Source of the DNA: an uncultured Agathobaculum sp.
GTDB taxonomy: Bacteria > Bacillota > Clostridia > Oscillospirales > Butyricicoccaceae
DNA: 64,000 nucleotides
Direction of reading: 5' to 3'
Assembly (NCBI GenBank): GCA_944384725.1
Contig: CALWUJ010000007.1
Location: 1 to 64,000, forward strand
In this document: piece by piece, positions 1 to 8,285 of the stretch
How the letters are laid out: every line of letters starts with the position of its first letter
Numbering within the stretch: the first letter of the stretch is position 1
Position numbers and translations under genes: made by a program
Notes under the pieces: generated by a model
Seen by the model: only the letters and a program-made list of their open reading frames with translations
The model's database searches: none
What the model was told of the DNA's origin: nothing

Positions 1-507
1 ATCGATAATTCGCGATTATCCTTTATTTAAATACTTTTATTATACTTTATATCTGTGTAATTTACAATATTTTACCAACAAAAAAGCAGGAAGACAAGTT
101 CCTGCTTCACATGCGTCTTGAATTTAATGTTCCCGTTGGCTGATTTTGATGCCGGCTAACTTGTTAAGCCGAAGATACTATCAATGGCAATCTAGCACTA
201 ATCTTTGCGCTTCTTGAAAATATGGTTGGGCTGCTTGCCGTAATTATCATAATTATGGTAGCCATTAAATAATGGACTGAGTTCTTGAACTAAATCCAAT
301 ACGCGCTTATACCTATCTCAAATTGATTGGATGGAGGTGTTATGTCCACCTGTCGAGCCACGAGACGCAGGCTGTAGCTCTAGTGACAATAACTTATGGA
401 TCGTCTAGAAGATATAGCAGCATAGAAAAGGTCCGATTCCTGAGCAAACTCAATTATCTAAAGATGCTGTCTATATCAAAACACTTTTCTAGAAGTTGAT
501 ATTTAAT
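1..507. other. AT-rich gene-poor stretch with a C-terminal gene remnant
   Basis: No intact gene is visible. On the minus strand, about 212 down from 320, an open stretch reads YKRVLDLVQELSPLFNGYHN and then a further 17 residues ending KKRKD and a stop. An in-frame stop lies just before it. A plausible continuation is found one frame over, so this looks like the C-terminus of a decayed protein. I do not recognise the family. The base composition and broken frames match the rest of the first 3.8 kb and suggest mobile-element debris. Confidence 0.35.
76..107 (-). terminator. Rho-independent terminator (minus strand)
   Basis: A 9-bp perfect stem (AAGCAGGAA at 84-92, TTCCTGCTT at 99-107) with a 6-nt loop is followed on the minus strand by a run of T. 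It would end transcripts coming from the 2404-508 operon or from the remnant in between. Confidence 0.6.
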
Positions 508-960
508 TCAATGACCTTTATACATATCAGTAATACATTTATATACTGCATTAATTTTATCTTGAACTTTGTTAAAAAACTCAGTCTGATCCTCGCCTAC
601 AAAGCATTTACCCTCTGAAATGACAAGAAAATCCTCCAATTCATCTAATACTTGCACGAGTTTATCATAGAATGCCTTATTAGAATAGCAATAATACAAT
701 GAATCTTTTCGTAATTCTTTAAGCTCGTTGATAAGATCCGTTGCAACAGGGATATTATTGTCAGGAATTCTAAGGCGGCGTCTAGCTTGTGGGATTAGAA
801 AAATTAAATGGTCTTGAAATATCTTATTATGATATATGGCTTCAAGGTTAAGCTCATTGTTTCTTATATCGGTATGTTTTTGAACCCAGATTGAAATACC
901 AGAGATTACTAGTGCGGCGAGAGAGGCAATTAACGATATATAATCGAATATTGTATTCAC
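508..960 (-). CDS. small membrane-anchored protein of unknown function
   Basis: The product is 150 residues. One hydrophobic helix near the N-terminus (about residues 5-25, YISLIASLAALVISGISIWV) is followed by a charged, mostly helical cytoplasmic part with several Leu/Glu/Lys stretches. I recognise no family. Start is GTG, preceded by GAGGTGA, which overlaps the stop of the upstream STAS-like gene nine bases away. It is therefore the third gene of one operon with the ATPase and STAS-like genes. The context suggests a membrane partner or output of that pair; this is inference from gene order only. Confidence 0.7.
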   Translation of the reverse strand: MNTIFDYISLIASLAALVISGISIWVQKHTDIRNNELNLEAIYHNKIFQDHLIFLIPQARRRLRIPDNNIPVATDLINELKELRKDSLYYCYSNKAFYDKLVQVLDELEDFLVISEGKCFVGEDQTEFFNKVQDKINAVYKCITDMYKGH

Positions 961-969
961 AACGTCACC

Positions 970-1248
970 TCATAAGCTTTTCATAATAGATTCCTTCAAT
1001 TCATTATTGCAGATTAATTCTAAACTATCCCCAATTGCATCTATACCGATTTCAGCAATAATATTTTCAAAAAAACCTTGAACAAAAGAGGATGCAGCTT
1101 TTATTATAGTTTGTGGAAATACGAGGTATGCTTTTTTTGATAAATCTAACCGTCCCTTGACCTGAGTCTCGTATATTGTTTTCCCGTAAGAGTATCCCGC
1201 TAAGCGAGTAAGCGTTGAATCAAAACATAGAGTCACTTGATTAGCCAT
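970..1248 (-). CDS. STAS-like domain protein (DUF4325 type)
   Basis: The product is 92 residues from ATG at 1248, preceded by AGGAGAATTGAG; an upstream in-frame start eight codons earlier lacks a ribosome site and would overlap the ATPase gene. The pattern fits the DUF4325/STAS-like family: TRLAGYSYG near residues 14-22, a beta stretch (KAYLVFP), then SSFVQGFFENIIAEIG, matching the conserved SSFxxxxF region at the start of the main helix. Members of this family are typically encoded beside a HATPase-domain protein, as here, only one base downstream. The pairing resembles anti-sigma-factor antagonist/kinase couples, but no sigma factor is nearby. Confidence 0.75.
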   Translation of the reverse strand: MANQVTLCFDSTLTRLAGYSYGKTIYETQVKGRLDLSKKAYLVFPQTIIKAASSFVQGFFENIIAEIGIDAIGDSLELICNNELKESIMKSL

Positions 1249-1249
1249 C

Positions 1250-2404
1250 TCAATTCTCCTTTTTAAAAACAAATGCTAAATTATATGCGGAACCCGGGAA
1301 AAAAATATCCGATTTCTTAAATAAAGTTATATCAGGTGGAAAATTCAAAAAATCATTGTTCGCATTAAAGCCAATCCAATCTTGTTGATCATATGACAAG
1401 TATTGTTCGCGAAATATAAATCTTTTATTTCCGCTTAACATATAGCATTTATAAGTATCAGACTTATTCTGCAATTCTTTAATCAACTTTGTAAGTCCGG
1501 TTCCCCCTGTGATATTATTATCGTACCGCCCTGATATTTTATGTTGAAAAGCAGCAATTGTACAAAAATCTTCAAATGAATACTGTTCGCAAAAGTATTT
1601 ACTGTGATTTCGTTCTGCTTGTAACAATTGCTTATACCTATCCGTTAACTTATCAGAATTTCGTATACCATTAAGCTTCTTTTTAATGTCGTCTGGGAAT
1701 AATTGGGAAGAAAAATTCAATATGCATATATTTATACCGTAAAATTCACCATCTTCATTCTTTTTGCGATAATGTGGGGCAATATCAACATCTATCAAGC
1801 AGTCGGAATCTGTATGTTCACAGGCATTACTGATTAATTCCACTAACACTTCAGCAAGAGATTCACGATATTCTTTATTTACTTCGAACATAATTTGAAA
1901 AGCTGCGATATCATCATATAATCTGCTCAATAGAGAAGTGCCAATTGCTTTATCAGATAATATATATCGTCTAAAATGATTTTGATAAATATCATTTGCG
2001 AAAATGTTCACGTATTTCTTGCAATTAGATAATTTATTGGTTGTTAAAAGGAGTAGAGGTGATGAATGAATACCATCACCTGAGATAGAATGTCTCAAAT
2101 TATTAAATTTAACAAAAACCCTTCGATTGAATTTTACCATGATATAATATGTGATGCACTCAAATAGGGTAAGAGAAAATTTATCTTCAAATTTCGCAGC
2201 GTTTAATTCAAAAAGTATCGGGAGCTGAATTGAGCCTTTAAATGAATTTATATAATTTATTACTTTGATAATATTGCGAGTGGAAAATATCTCATCTGGA
2301 TCATTGTAATAATAGTATTTATCTTGAAGCACTTTTCGTGACTTCGAAATAGAAGAATTTGCATCGAATAAAAGATGAATTCCATGATCATACAATGCTA
2401 TCAC
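1250..2404 (-). CDS. Bergerat-fold (HATPase) ATP-binding protein paired with STAS-like protein
   Basis: The product is 384 residues. The N-terminal 150 residues resemble no family I know. The C-terminal half is a GHKL ATPase: an N-box VELISNACEHTDSD at about 188-201 with the Asn and the ATP-lid-side His, and a glycine box GGTGL at about 300-304. The usual DxGxG motif is replaced by ILNFS (about 228-232), a substitution I associate with ATPases paired with STAS-like proteins. No DHp or His phosphorylation domain is visible, so it is not an ordinary sensor kinase. The GTG start at 2404 is the most upstream possible because a stop precedes it, but its ribosome site is weak, so the true start may be internal. 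Confidence 0.75.
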   Translation of the reverse strand: MIALYDHGIHLLFDANSSISKSRKVLQDKYYYYNDPDEIFSTRNIIKVINYINSFKGSIQLPILFELNAAKFEDKFSLTLFECITYYIMVKFNRRVFVKFNNLRHSISGDGIHSSPLLLLTTNKLSNCKKYVNIFANDIYQNHFRRYILSDKAIGTSLLSRLYDDIAAFQIMFEVNKEYRESLAEVLVELISNACEHTDSDCLIDVDIAPHYRKKNEDGEFYGINICILNFSSQLFPDDIKKKLNGIRNSDKLTDRYKQLLQAERNHSKYFCEQYSFEDFCTIAAFQHKISGRYDNNITGGTGLTKLIKELQNKSDTYKCYMLSGNKRFIFREQYLSYDQQDWIGFNANNDFLNFPPDITLFKKSDIFFPGSAYNLAFVFKKEN

Positions 2405-2418
2405 CTATATTAATAAAA

Positions 2419-3157
2419 ATGGCAAAACAAAAATATGTAACGCTATGAGTGAACAGATAGTACAAAGGGAACAGATCAAAATGTTTCTTCTGCAGAAAAA
2501 TTGGTAAGTAAGGCCAACTGTTGAAGGATAACCGCATGATATAAAACGGGATGCTCTAGGTAGTTCGAAGTGGCTCAGTGACGGGAACCACTGGAACATT
2601 ATAATCCTTCGCAGTCTGTTTATGCCCGATTGTTAAGTGGCGAGATGACGGTACGCTGTAAATCTTTTTATTATTGCCTGAGGAATGTGCATATGGAAAA
2701 TCTGCGAGTAGACTCCGCCTGCATAAAGGTACACAAAAGTGCCAATGGCGAAGACAAAACAGTGGATAAGGCAATTGGACATTACAGAGACAAACCCAGA
2801 GGTTCACGCTGCCGTGCATAGACTGTGCAATATAGTAGACTTCCTTCTATCGGCTTAGCGCGGATTGCCTACGATTTCGTTCACGTTGTAGAACTTATGC
2901 AAAAAGTCAAAATCAACGAGAGCATTATCATGGCAACTCTGGATTACGGTAGCGATTCAGAAATACATCTCCGAGCAGGGGCGGCTATGTGATTTCTCTG
3001 CAAAGCGATGTTTACAATGTTAGCTGTCAGATTGACATTTGTATAAGGAACGTCATCTAATCAAGTGGTTTCGTAAACTTCCGCCAGATATGACAAGCTA
3101 ATGCTTCTTGCCCTGTCTGCGTTTAACTTTCCCCATTACTATTTGTTGTTTTAAAGA
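2419..3157 (+). pseudogene. decayed IS5-family transposase
   Basis: No single frame is open, but pieces in several frames match an IS5-type transposase in order: MAKQKYVTL, then QKNWxVRPTVEG, NRMIxNGML and VVRSGS (the usual KxGRPxxxxRxxxNGxLWxLRSG region), then DSACIKVHKSANGE around 2710-2750 (first DDE Asp region), NIVDFLLSA around 2828, and finally YKERHLIKWF around 3040 (the RxxxExxF-type end motif). Several stops and frameshifts separate them, so it is long dead. I did not find convincing terminal inverted repeats. It lies inside the AT-rich left region and fits mobile-element debris. Confidence 0.75.
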
Positions 3158-3608
3158 ATCTAATTTTCAAACAAACCTTAATGTTGTTGAATGTTTTTTT
3201 ACTTTTTAAGAATACCATCTATGTTTGTTTATTGTCAATGCATATTTCTTAACTGTGTGACGGATATGTAATTGTACATTTTTTGATACCGTGATACAAC
3301 ACAAATCCAAATACATTGTTTGACCTGATGAATATAACTATCGAGGTCTATATAACGACTATATCTACTTTGTCTACTTCGCTGGTGCAGTTATGGCCAA
3401 ATTAAATTAACTTCCGCCGCTGTAAGTAGTTCATAAGTATCTACGTAAGGAACAAAACCATTACCGATTGCCTGATCAATGGATAGACTACAGCCAAGTA
3501 TCGCTATGGTTCCATTTCTTTACTTCCGGTCCGCCTTTTATATTGACGATTGAAATTACCATCGCCATCCGAACACATCCTTTCGTTTTTGCTCCAACAA
3601 CCAGAAAT
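3158..3608. other. gene-free AT-rich spacer
   Basis: I see no coding signal, tRNA or clear repeat here. Short open frames have no ribosome sites and no recognisable content. The stretch lies between the transposase relic and the repeat cluster near the tRNA-Arg fragment, so it is probably the eroded inner part of an integrated element. Confidence 0.5.
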
Positions 3609-3787
3609 CTGCTAACAAGTAGCCATATACTCTTGTGTGCAGCTGCTAACAAAACTGCTAACATGAACTGCTTTCGCTGAAGGACAGTGCAAGCAAACGC
3701 TGCACAGAAACGCAGAAAACCCCCGACCTTTCAGTTCATAACCGTCGTTTTGAAGCACTATTTGCGCGGATTGCGCAAGCTCCCAAC

Positions 3788-3834
3788 GGCTACGAACCAA
3801 AAGGTCGGGGGTTCGAATCCCTTCTGGCGTACCA
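3788..3834 (+). tRNA. 3' part of tRNA-Arg(ACG), likely attachment site
   Basis: From the anticodon loop (CTACGAA, anticodon ACG) onward the sequence follows a bacterial tRNA-Arg: anticodon 3' strand CCAAA, variable loop AAGGTC, T-arm GGGGGTTCGAATCCC, 3' acceptor strand and encoded CCA at 3832-3834. The 5' half is missing: bases upstream do not form the D-arm or pair with the acceptor strand. This is the classic product of integrase-mediated recombination inside a tRNA gene, which leaves a 3' copy at one end of the element. The intact tRNA would lie outside the window. Confidence 0.75.
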
Positions 3835-3848
3835 TTTTTTCTTGTGGG

Positions 3849-3886
3849 AAACAAGCGATTTCTTCGGAAATCGCTTGTTTTTTTAT
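3849..3886 (+). terminator. terminator after the tRNA-Arg 3' end
   Basis: A 13-bp stem with a TTCG tetraloop (AACAAGCGATTTC, then GAAATCGCTTGTT) is followed by a run of T. It is the native terminator of the tRNA-Arg gene, which supports this side being the original chromosome. Confidence 0.85.
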
Positions 3887-4004
3887 TTTTCAAGGGTTTA
3901 CAATTTTTAATGCCAACAGATCTGCTAACAACCTGACTTTCGGTCGTCTCTCTGTAATTTTGAAAAATATTTTCCAAATGGTCATGCCAAAGCATTTGCT
4001 GTAT

Positions 4005-4059
4005 AAAAAAAGCGCCGCTATCCGCCTCCTTCTTCGGAGGCCAAATAGCGGCGCTTTTT
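4005..4059 (-). terminator. terminator of the lacI-type gene
   Basis: A long interrupted stem (AGCGCCGCTAT paired with ATAGCGGCGCT, inner CCTCC/GGAGG with a TTCTTC loop) has seven T on its minus-strand side. It ends the repressor gene at 4158. The 100 bases on either side show no other feature. Confidence 0.85.
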
Positions 4060-4157
4060 ATGATTGTTGTTGATTGACAATCAGCCGTATTCCAGATGAC
4101 TTTTATACAGGATTTGGAACTGATCTGTGCAAACAACGTGGTTGATCTGCGCCTTCC

Positions 4158-5156
4158 TTAGGTAGAGCCGCGCCAAACAATTTCGCAGGATAAGGTGCTT
4201 TTGGAGGGCGTGTCAAAGCGGCCGCGGATATGATCGATGAGCAATGCGGCGGCTGCCGCGCCCTCTTGAAACGCAGGTTGCACAATGGTGGATACGGTGG
4301 GCACGGTCAGGTCCGCCCAGTCATCGTTGTCAAAACCGAGAATCCCCATTTGCTGCGGGACCAATGCGTGCAACGGCTTGAGTGCGGTAAACACATTGGG
4401 CAGCAGCCAGCAATTCGGCACAAAAATCAGCGTGCGCTTGGATAGGTCATATTGCTGCGTAGTCTCCAAGATTTGCTCTATGGGGGTTTGGATGTCGATG
4501 ATATGCGTATTGCACTGAATGCCTTTTTGCGCCAGCGCATCCAGACATCCCTGATAGCGCTCCTGACGAGAGGTCAGCACATGCGGTTTGGCAGAAAACA
4601 TAATGAATTGCTCATAACCTTTATCTATGCAGGCGGAGATAGCGTCGAACGTAGCGCTATAATTGTTGGTAACAACACCAAGGGGAAGCCCCTCAGGATT
4701 GCTGTCGATACAGACCACAGGGATACCGGCGCGTTTGAGCTTATCCAGCGTTTCCTGCGGATTGCCGCAAGGCTGCCAAATCAGCCCGTCAACGTGCATG
4801 TCAATCATGCGGTCAATGTGCGTACGTTCAGCAGCCTCTTCATATTCGCTCATTCCGATCAGGATTTGATAGCCGCTGGTGCGGCATGCCTGCGCGATGC
4901 CCTTGACCAAACGGTTGGAAAAGTGGTGGGTGATATCGCCAACCAGCACACCCAGCAGACAGGAGTGCTTGGCAGTCATCAACCGGGCGGTAGTGCTGGG
5001 GCGATAGTCGTATTTCTCCACGACGGCAGCGATGCGGTGCCAGGTGCTTGCAGACATTTTTTCTCGTTTGCCATTGAGGAAAAAGGAAACGGTTGTTTTG
5101 GAAACTTGTGCTTCATCTGCGACTTCCTGAATCGTCATTTTATGTTTTGGTGGCAT
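4158..5156 (-). CDS. LacI-family repressor of the uronate/glycosaminoglycan regulon (RegR-like)
   Basis: The product is 332 residues. The N-terminal helix-turn-helix reads MTIQEVADEAQVSKTTVSFFLNG, typical LacI; the rest is a periplasmic-binding-like effector domain (LGVLVGDITHHFSNRLVKGI, GILGFDNDDWADL). Start is ATG at 5156 with AAGGAG just upstream. The longer frame beginning at 5216 would start inside the gene's own promoter (TTGTAT at 5211-5216, 17 bp, TATACT at 5188-5193). It is divergent from the FAH-family gene, and the same 14-bp palindrome lies at that promoter and at two other promoters of the cluster. The inducer is probably an unsaturated-uronate intermediate, by analogy with streptococcal RegR. 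Confidence 0.88.
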   Translation of the reverse strand: MPPKHKMTIQEVADEAQVSKTTVSFFLNGKREKMSASTWHRIAAVVEKYDYRPSTTARLMTAKHSCLLGVLVGDITHHFSNRLVKGIAQACRTSGYQILIGMSEYEEAAERTHIDRMIDMHVDGLIWQPCGNPQETLDKLKRAGIPVVCIDSNPEGLPLGVVTNNYSATFDAISACIDKGYEQFIMFSAKPHVLTSRQERYQGCLDALAQKGIQCNTHIIDIQTPIEQILETTQQYDLSKRTLIFVPNCWLLPNVFTALKPLHALVPQQMGILGFDNDDWADLTVPTVSTIVQPAFQEGAAAAALLIDHIRGRFDTPSKSTLSCEIVWRGST

Positions 5157-5226
5157 AGAGATGCTCCTTTGTCCCGTTGGTAGAACCAGTATAACACATT
5201 CCAATAGGAAATACAATTTTTAATCG

Positions 5227-5283
5227 GAAAATCGGTTGACAACCAGATAAAAAATGATATTATGAATATGTAAACCGATTTGC
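5227..5283 (+). promoter_or_regulatory. promoter of the FAH-family gene with two LacI operators
   Basis: The promoter is TTGACA (5236-5241), 16 bp, TATTAT (5258-5263). Operator-like palindromes lie at 5227-5240 (GAAAATCGGTTGAC, imperfect, over the -35) and 5270-5283 (GTAAACCGATTTGC, just after the -10). Their position predicts repression by blocking polymerase. The divergent repressor promoter is about 30 bp away, so autoregulation is possible. Confidence 0.75.
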
Positions 5284-5308
5284 TAAAATAACAGGGAGGA
5301 ATTTGACC

Positions 5309-6193
5309 ATGAGACTGTACACCTATCGGGAGCAGCCGGATGGCATCGACCGAATTGGCGTGGAACTGGTGCCGGGCAGTTTGTATGCGCTGCAGGATTT
5401 TGGGATGCAGTTTGCGGATATGAATGACTTGATCTGTCACATTACGCCGGAACAGATGGACAAGCTGCGCACGGCTCCGCAGAATGCTGTGCCGATCCCG
5501 CTGGACCGTGTGTGCTGCCGTGCGCCGATCCCCCATCCGATGCAGGACGTAGTGTGTCTGGGCATCAATTACGCTGCGCATTACAAAGAAGCCGGGCGGT
5601 TTGACAAGGAGGCGTTTGGCGACCGACCCAAGGCGATTTACTTCTCCAAACGCGTCAATGAAGCCAACTGGGACGGCGGAACGATCCCGCTGTATGACGG
5701 ACTGGTGGATAGTCTGGATTATGAGGTCGAATTGGGCGTCATTCTGGGCAAGGACGCTTGGAATGTGCCCGCAGAGCGTGCGCAGGAGTATATCTTTGGC
5801 TATACGATCATCAATGACGTTTCTGCGCGGAATTTGCAGACCGGCCATAAGCAATGGTATTTCGGTAAGTCGCTCGATGGGTACACACCGATCGGTCCTT
5901 GCATCGTAACCGCAGATGAAATCGCCTATCCGCCCGTGCTGGGCATCCGTTGCTCCGTCAATGGGCAACTGCGCCAGAACGGTTCGACCGGCGACCTGAT
6001 TACGACCATCTCTGAGATCATTGCGGAACTGTCGCGTGGCATGATGCTCAAAGCGGGTACGATCATTGCCACGGGAACACCTGCGGGCGTGGGTATGGGT
6101 ATGCAGCCGCCTTGCTTTTTGCAGGCAGGCGATGTGGTTACCTGTGAGATTGACAAGATTGGTACATTGACCAATGTGGTGGGCAATTCGTAA
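5309..6193 (+). CDS. fumarylacetoacetate hydrolase (FAH) family protein
   Basis: The product is 294 residues. The C-terminal two thirds is the FAH fold: VVCLGINYAAHYKEAG, then metal ligands in YEVELGVILGK, NDVSARNLQ, KSLDGYTPIGP, and the closing GTIIATGTPAGVGMG. The family hydrolyses or decarboxylates 2,4-dioxo acids. GGGAGGA precedes ATG at 5309 by eight bases; a TTG two codons earlier is too close to it. The gene is alone, under two LacI operators, so it belongs to the uronate regulon. Relatives hydrolyse 2,4-diketo-3-deoxy sugar acids in non-phosphorylating rhamnose and fucose routes. A similar step here is a hypothesis. Confidence 0.85.
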   Translation: MRLYTYREQPDGIDRIGVELVPGSLYALQDFGMQFADMNDLICHITPEQMDKLRTAPQNAVPIPLDRVCCRAPIPHPMQDVVCLGINYAAHYKEAGRFDKEAFGDRPKAIYFSKRVNEANWDGGTIPLYDGLVDSLDYEVELGVILGKDAWNVPAERAQEYIFGYTIINDVSARNLQTGHKQWYFGKSLDGYTPIGPCIVTADEIAYPPVLGIRCSVNGQLRQNGSTGDLITTISEIIAELSRGMMLKAGTIIATGTPAGVGMGMQPPCFLQAGDVVTCEIDKIGTLTNVVGNS

Positions 6194-6207
6194 AAAACAG
6201 ACAATGC

Positions 6208-6245
6208 AAAAGCCTGTGGACGGCATATCCGTCCGCAGGCTTTTT
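6208..6245. terminator. shared bidirectional terminator
   Basis: AAAGCCTGTGGACGG pairs with CCGTCCGCAGGCTTT around a CATAT loop, with T on the plus side and A on the other. It lies between the convergent FAH-family gene and the lyase-PTS operon and can serve both. Confidence 0.8.
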
Positions 6246-6257
6246 GTTTGCAATCCA

Positions 6258-8216
6258 TCAGGCTTTAAGCAGGGTCAGCTGCTTGTGACCGTCTTTTTCG
6301 TGGATGACCACGCATTTGGCGTGATATGGCATGTCCTCGCAGGACAGGATTTTTTTGCCGCGGTAAATCTCCTGACTGTACACGGCGACGGTGTAGCTTT
6401 CCGTAGGTGAAAGGCAGAATTTACGGGCCTGTACGCAGTCGTCAGAGGTTGGGATCGTCAGATCCTGAAAGGCCGGTACGGACTGCACTGTGATCCCTTC
6501 ACGGCTCAGTGTAGTCACGAGCGTAGCGGCGTCAGTGAATGCAGTTCTGCTGTGCAATACCGGGTGCGCTTGCTGCTCGTTGTAGCGCAAAGAGCAAGGC
6601 TCAAACGTGATATTGCTTTCGCCCGGGCAGAAAAGCGAAAGGGCTGAGGCGGCTGTGGCAATATGGTAGCTGTCGCCTTGTGGTGTAAGCACAACGGTGG
6701 GATCAAAATGCAGGCGGCTGTGTGCTTCGTGGAAACCGTCGCATTTGATCTCGTCTACGATCATCCAGATTGCCGGGTCAATGACAATCAGCTTGCGTAT
6801 CCAGACCTGGAGCGGATCATGTCCGAGCAGCACGCCCTCCCAATAGTGCAGAGAATCGGCATGTCGTGCATAGGTTTTCAGCGGCAAGCCAAAATCAGCA
6901 TATCCCCAGCTGTCGGACGGCAGGCAATATGGCTTGTCGTCGATGATAACGCTGTTGTGTGCTGGCATGCTTTTCAGCTGCACACGCAGCGGATGATCCT
7001 CACGGTAGGTGAACCGGCCCGGGTCGATGAGTACAGGCGCGCCTTGGCGCCAGAGTGATACATGCAGATTGTCACTGTGTCCATGTCCGCTGCCGAGTGA
7101 GCCGGTTGTGAACATGGTAAAGCTTGCGTCCGCATCCCAGCTGCTCCGGGCGGTATAAATACCGCTGTCTATGCCGTCAAATTGCAGCATATCGGGCTGT
7201 TGCGAGGGCAGCGCCGCATAGATGTCTGCACCGGAAGCCCCGAACAAGTATAGACTTTCCGCATCCAACGCATCCAGACCGGCAAAACGGAACTGTGCAT
7301 CCCGGAATAGGATGGCCGCGCGTGTGAGTACGTCGCGCGCGCAGACACGGTCGCTGTCGCCAAATGTGTCGATCTCGCCGGAGGGTGCGAGCAGGTGGAG
7401 CAGCGCTTTGGCCTGTGCATATACCTGTTGCTGCACAACGGATGGGCAGGTTTCATGCTGCAGCTGCGCATAATAAACCGCTTTCATACCGTAATTGAGC
7501 ACTTCAACGTGATACATGGTGGACTGTTCCCAGTGCATCCCGTCCGGATAGACTTGAATGGAAAACTGCAATTCCATTTCGGATCTTGCCCATTGGTAGA
7601 GCGGGTCGTCTGCATAAGAGGAAGACAAAAAAGGTAAAACAGAAACGATAGAGCAGGTTTGGATGCTGCCCCAGTTGCTGGTTTTGTACTTGGGCAGGTA
7701 ATGTGTTTTTAGATAGCGCATTTGTTGCAGCATACTGTCGGTGATTTGCTGCAATTCGCTATCTGTCAAGCAATGCAGGAACATAAAATAAGGCAATGCA
7801 TCAAACCAGTTCATCACGCGCATGCCGGTGTCCAGCGTGCGGGTGGACGGTTCGGGTACGATATCCGGATGGGCGGCGATCCAGTCAAGAATGAAAAACT
7901 TGGCTTTGCTGGCATATTTGAGGTCGCCGGTCAACAAGGAGGCCAACAGCAGATGGTCGAGATAACTCATGCGGTTGAGCATAAAGCACCATTCTGGATC
8001 ATCATTGCAATAGGTGTTCCAGTCCAGTTCCGGCAAGGTATAAGGGGTCAAGCAACGCTCCATATCCCAAGCCCGATTGAACGTGAAGGTATGCTGCATC
8101 AGCCCGTCTGCGTGCGCCAGAATGGTTTTGGATTCGGCCGCAGGGATTTTGTCTACAAGCTGGCTGATGTTTTTTTCGCGCATCAAGGAATCGAGTGATT
8201 TTTTAACATAATTCAT
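6258..8216 (-). CDS. heparinase II/III-family polysaccharide or oligosaccharide lyase
   Basis: The product is 652 residues with no signal peptide, so it is probably cytoplasmic. The first half is an alpha-helical toroid (DTGMRVMNWFDALPYFMF, YPDGMHWEQSTMYHVEV); the second half carries the heparinase II/III signature GSGHGHSDNLHVSLWRQG, with the conserved HGHxDNL, then VLIDPGRFTY. Such enzymes open uronic-acid linkages by beta-elimination. Start is ATG at 8216 with AAAAGGAG upstream; the longer frame has no ribosome site. It is last in an operon with GH88 hydrolase and PTS genes, so it may act on PTS-imported phosphorylated glycosaminoglycan oligosaccharides. Exact substrate is unknown. Confidence 0.85.
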   Translation of the reverse strand: MNYVKKSLDSLMREKNISQLVDKIPAAESKTILAHADGLMQHTFTFNRAWDMERCLTPYTLPELDWNTYCNDDPEWCFMLNRMSYLDHLLLASLLTGDLKYASKAKFFILDWIAAHPDIVPEPSTRTLDTGMRVMNWFDALPYFMFLHCLTDSELQQITDSMLQQMRYLKTHYLPKYKTSNWGSIQTCSIVSVLPFLSSSYADDPLYQWARSEMELQFSIQVYPDGMHWEQSTMYHVEVLNYGMKAVYYAQLQHETCPSVVQQQVYAQAKALLHLLAPSGEIDTFGDSDRVCARDVLTRAAILFRDAQFRFAGLDALDAESLYLFGASGADIYAALPSQQPDMLQFDGIDSGIYTARSSWDADASFTMFTTGSLGSGHGHSDNLHVSLWRQGAPVLIDPGRFTYREDHPLRVQLKSMPAHNSVIIDDKPYCLPSDSWGYADFGLPLKTYARHADSLHYWEGVLLGHDPLQVWIRKLIVIDPAIWMIVDEIKCDGFHEAHSRLHFDPTVVLTPQGDSYHIATAASALSLFCPGESNITFEPCSLRYNEQQAHPVLHSRTAFTDAATLVTTLSREGITVQSVPAFQDLTIPTSDDCVQARKFCLSPTESYTVAVYSQEIYRGKKILSCEDMPYHAKCVVIHEKDGHKQLTLLKA

Positions 8217-8285
8217 AGAAAACAGCTCCTTTTGGGAGGGAAATATACAAAGGGAGTTGCGAAAGCAACTCCCTTTGTACATGGT

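Larger units (their letters stand above)
3609..3930 (+). repeat. four CTGCTAACA repeats around an integration site
   Basis: The nonamer CTGCTAACA occurs at 3609-3617, 3643-3651, 3655-3663 and 3922-3930, all in the same direction. Three lie left and one right of the tRNA-Arg fragment. Short direct repeats flanking a tRNA core are what arm-type binding sites of tyrosine integrases look like. A 12-bp inverted repeat (CCCCCGACCTTT at 3720-3731, its complement at 3800-3811) also links the left flank to the tRNA T-arm. That these are integrase sites is inference. Confidence 0.5.

Noticed and set aside
2405..2819. Minus-strand open frames opposite the transposase relic
   Set aside because: They lie opposite clear transposase motifs and lack ribosome sites or recognisable content.
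3687..4073. Plus-strand open frame across the tRNA-Arg fragment
   Set aside because: It reads through the tRNA, its terminator and the lacI terminator, so it cannot be a gene.
3612..4136. Minus-strand open frame containing TPEGIRTPDLLVRSR
   Set aside because: This peptide is the well-known false translation of the opposite strand of a tRNA 3' end; the frame has no ribosome site.
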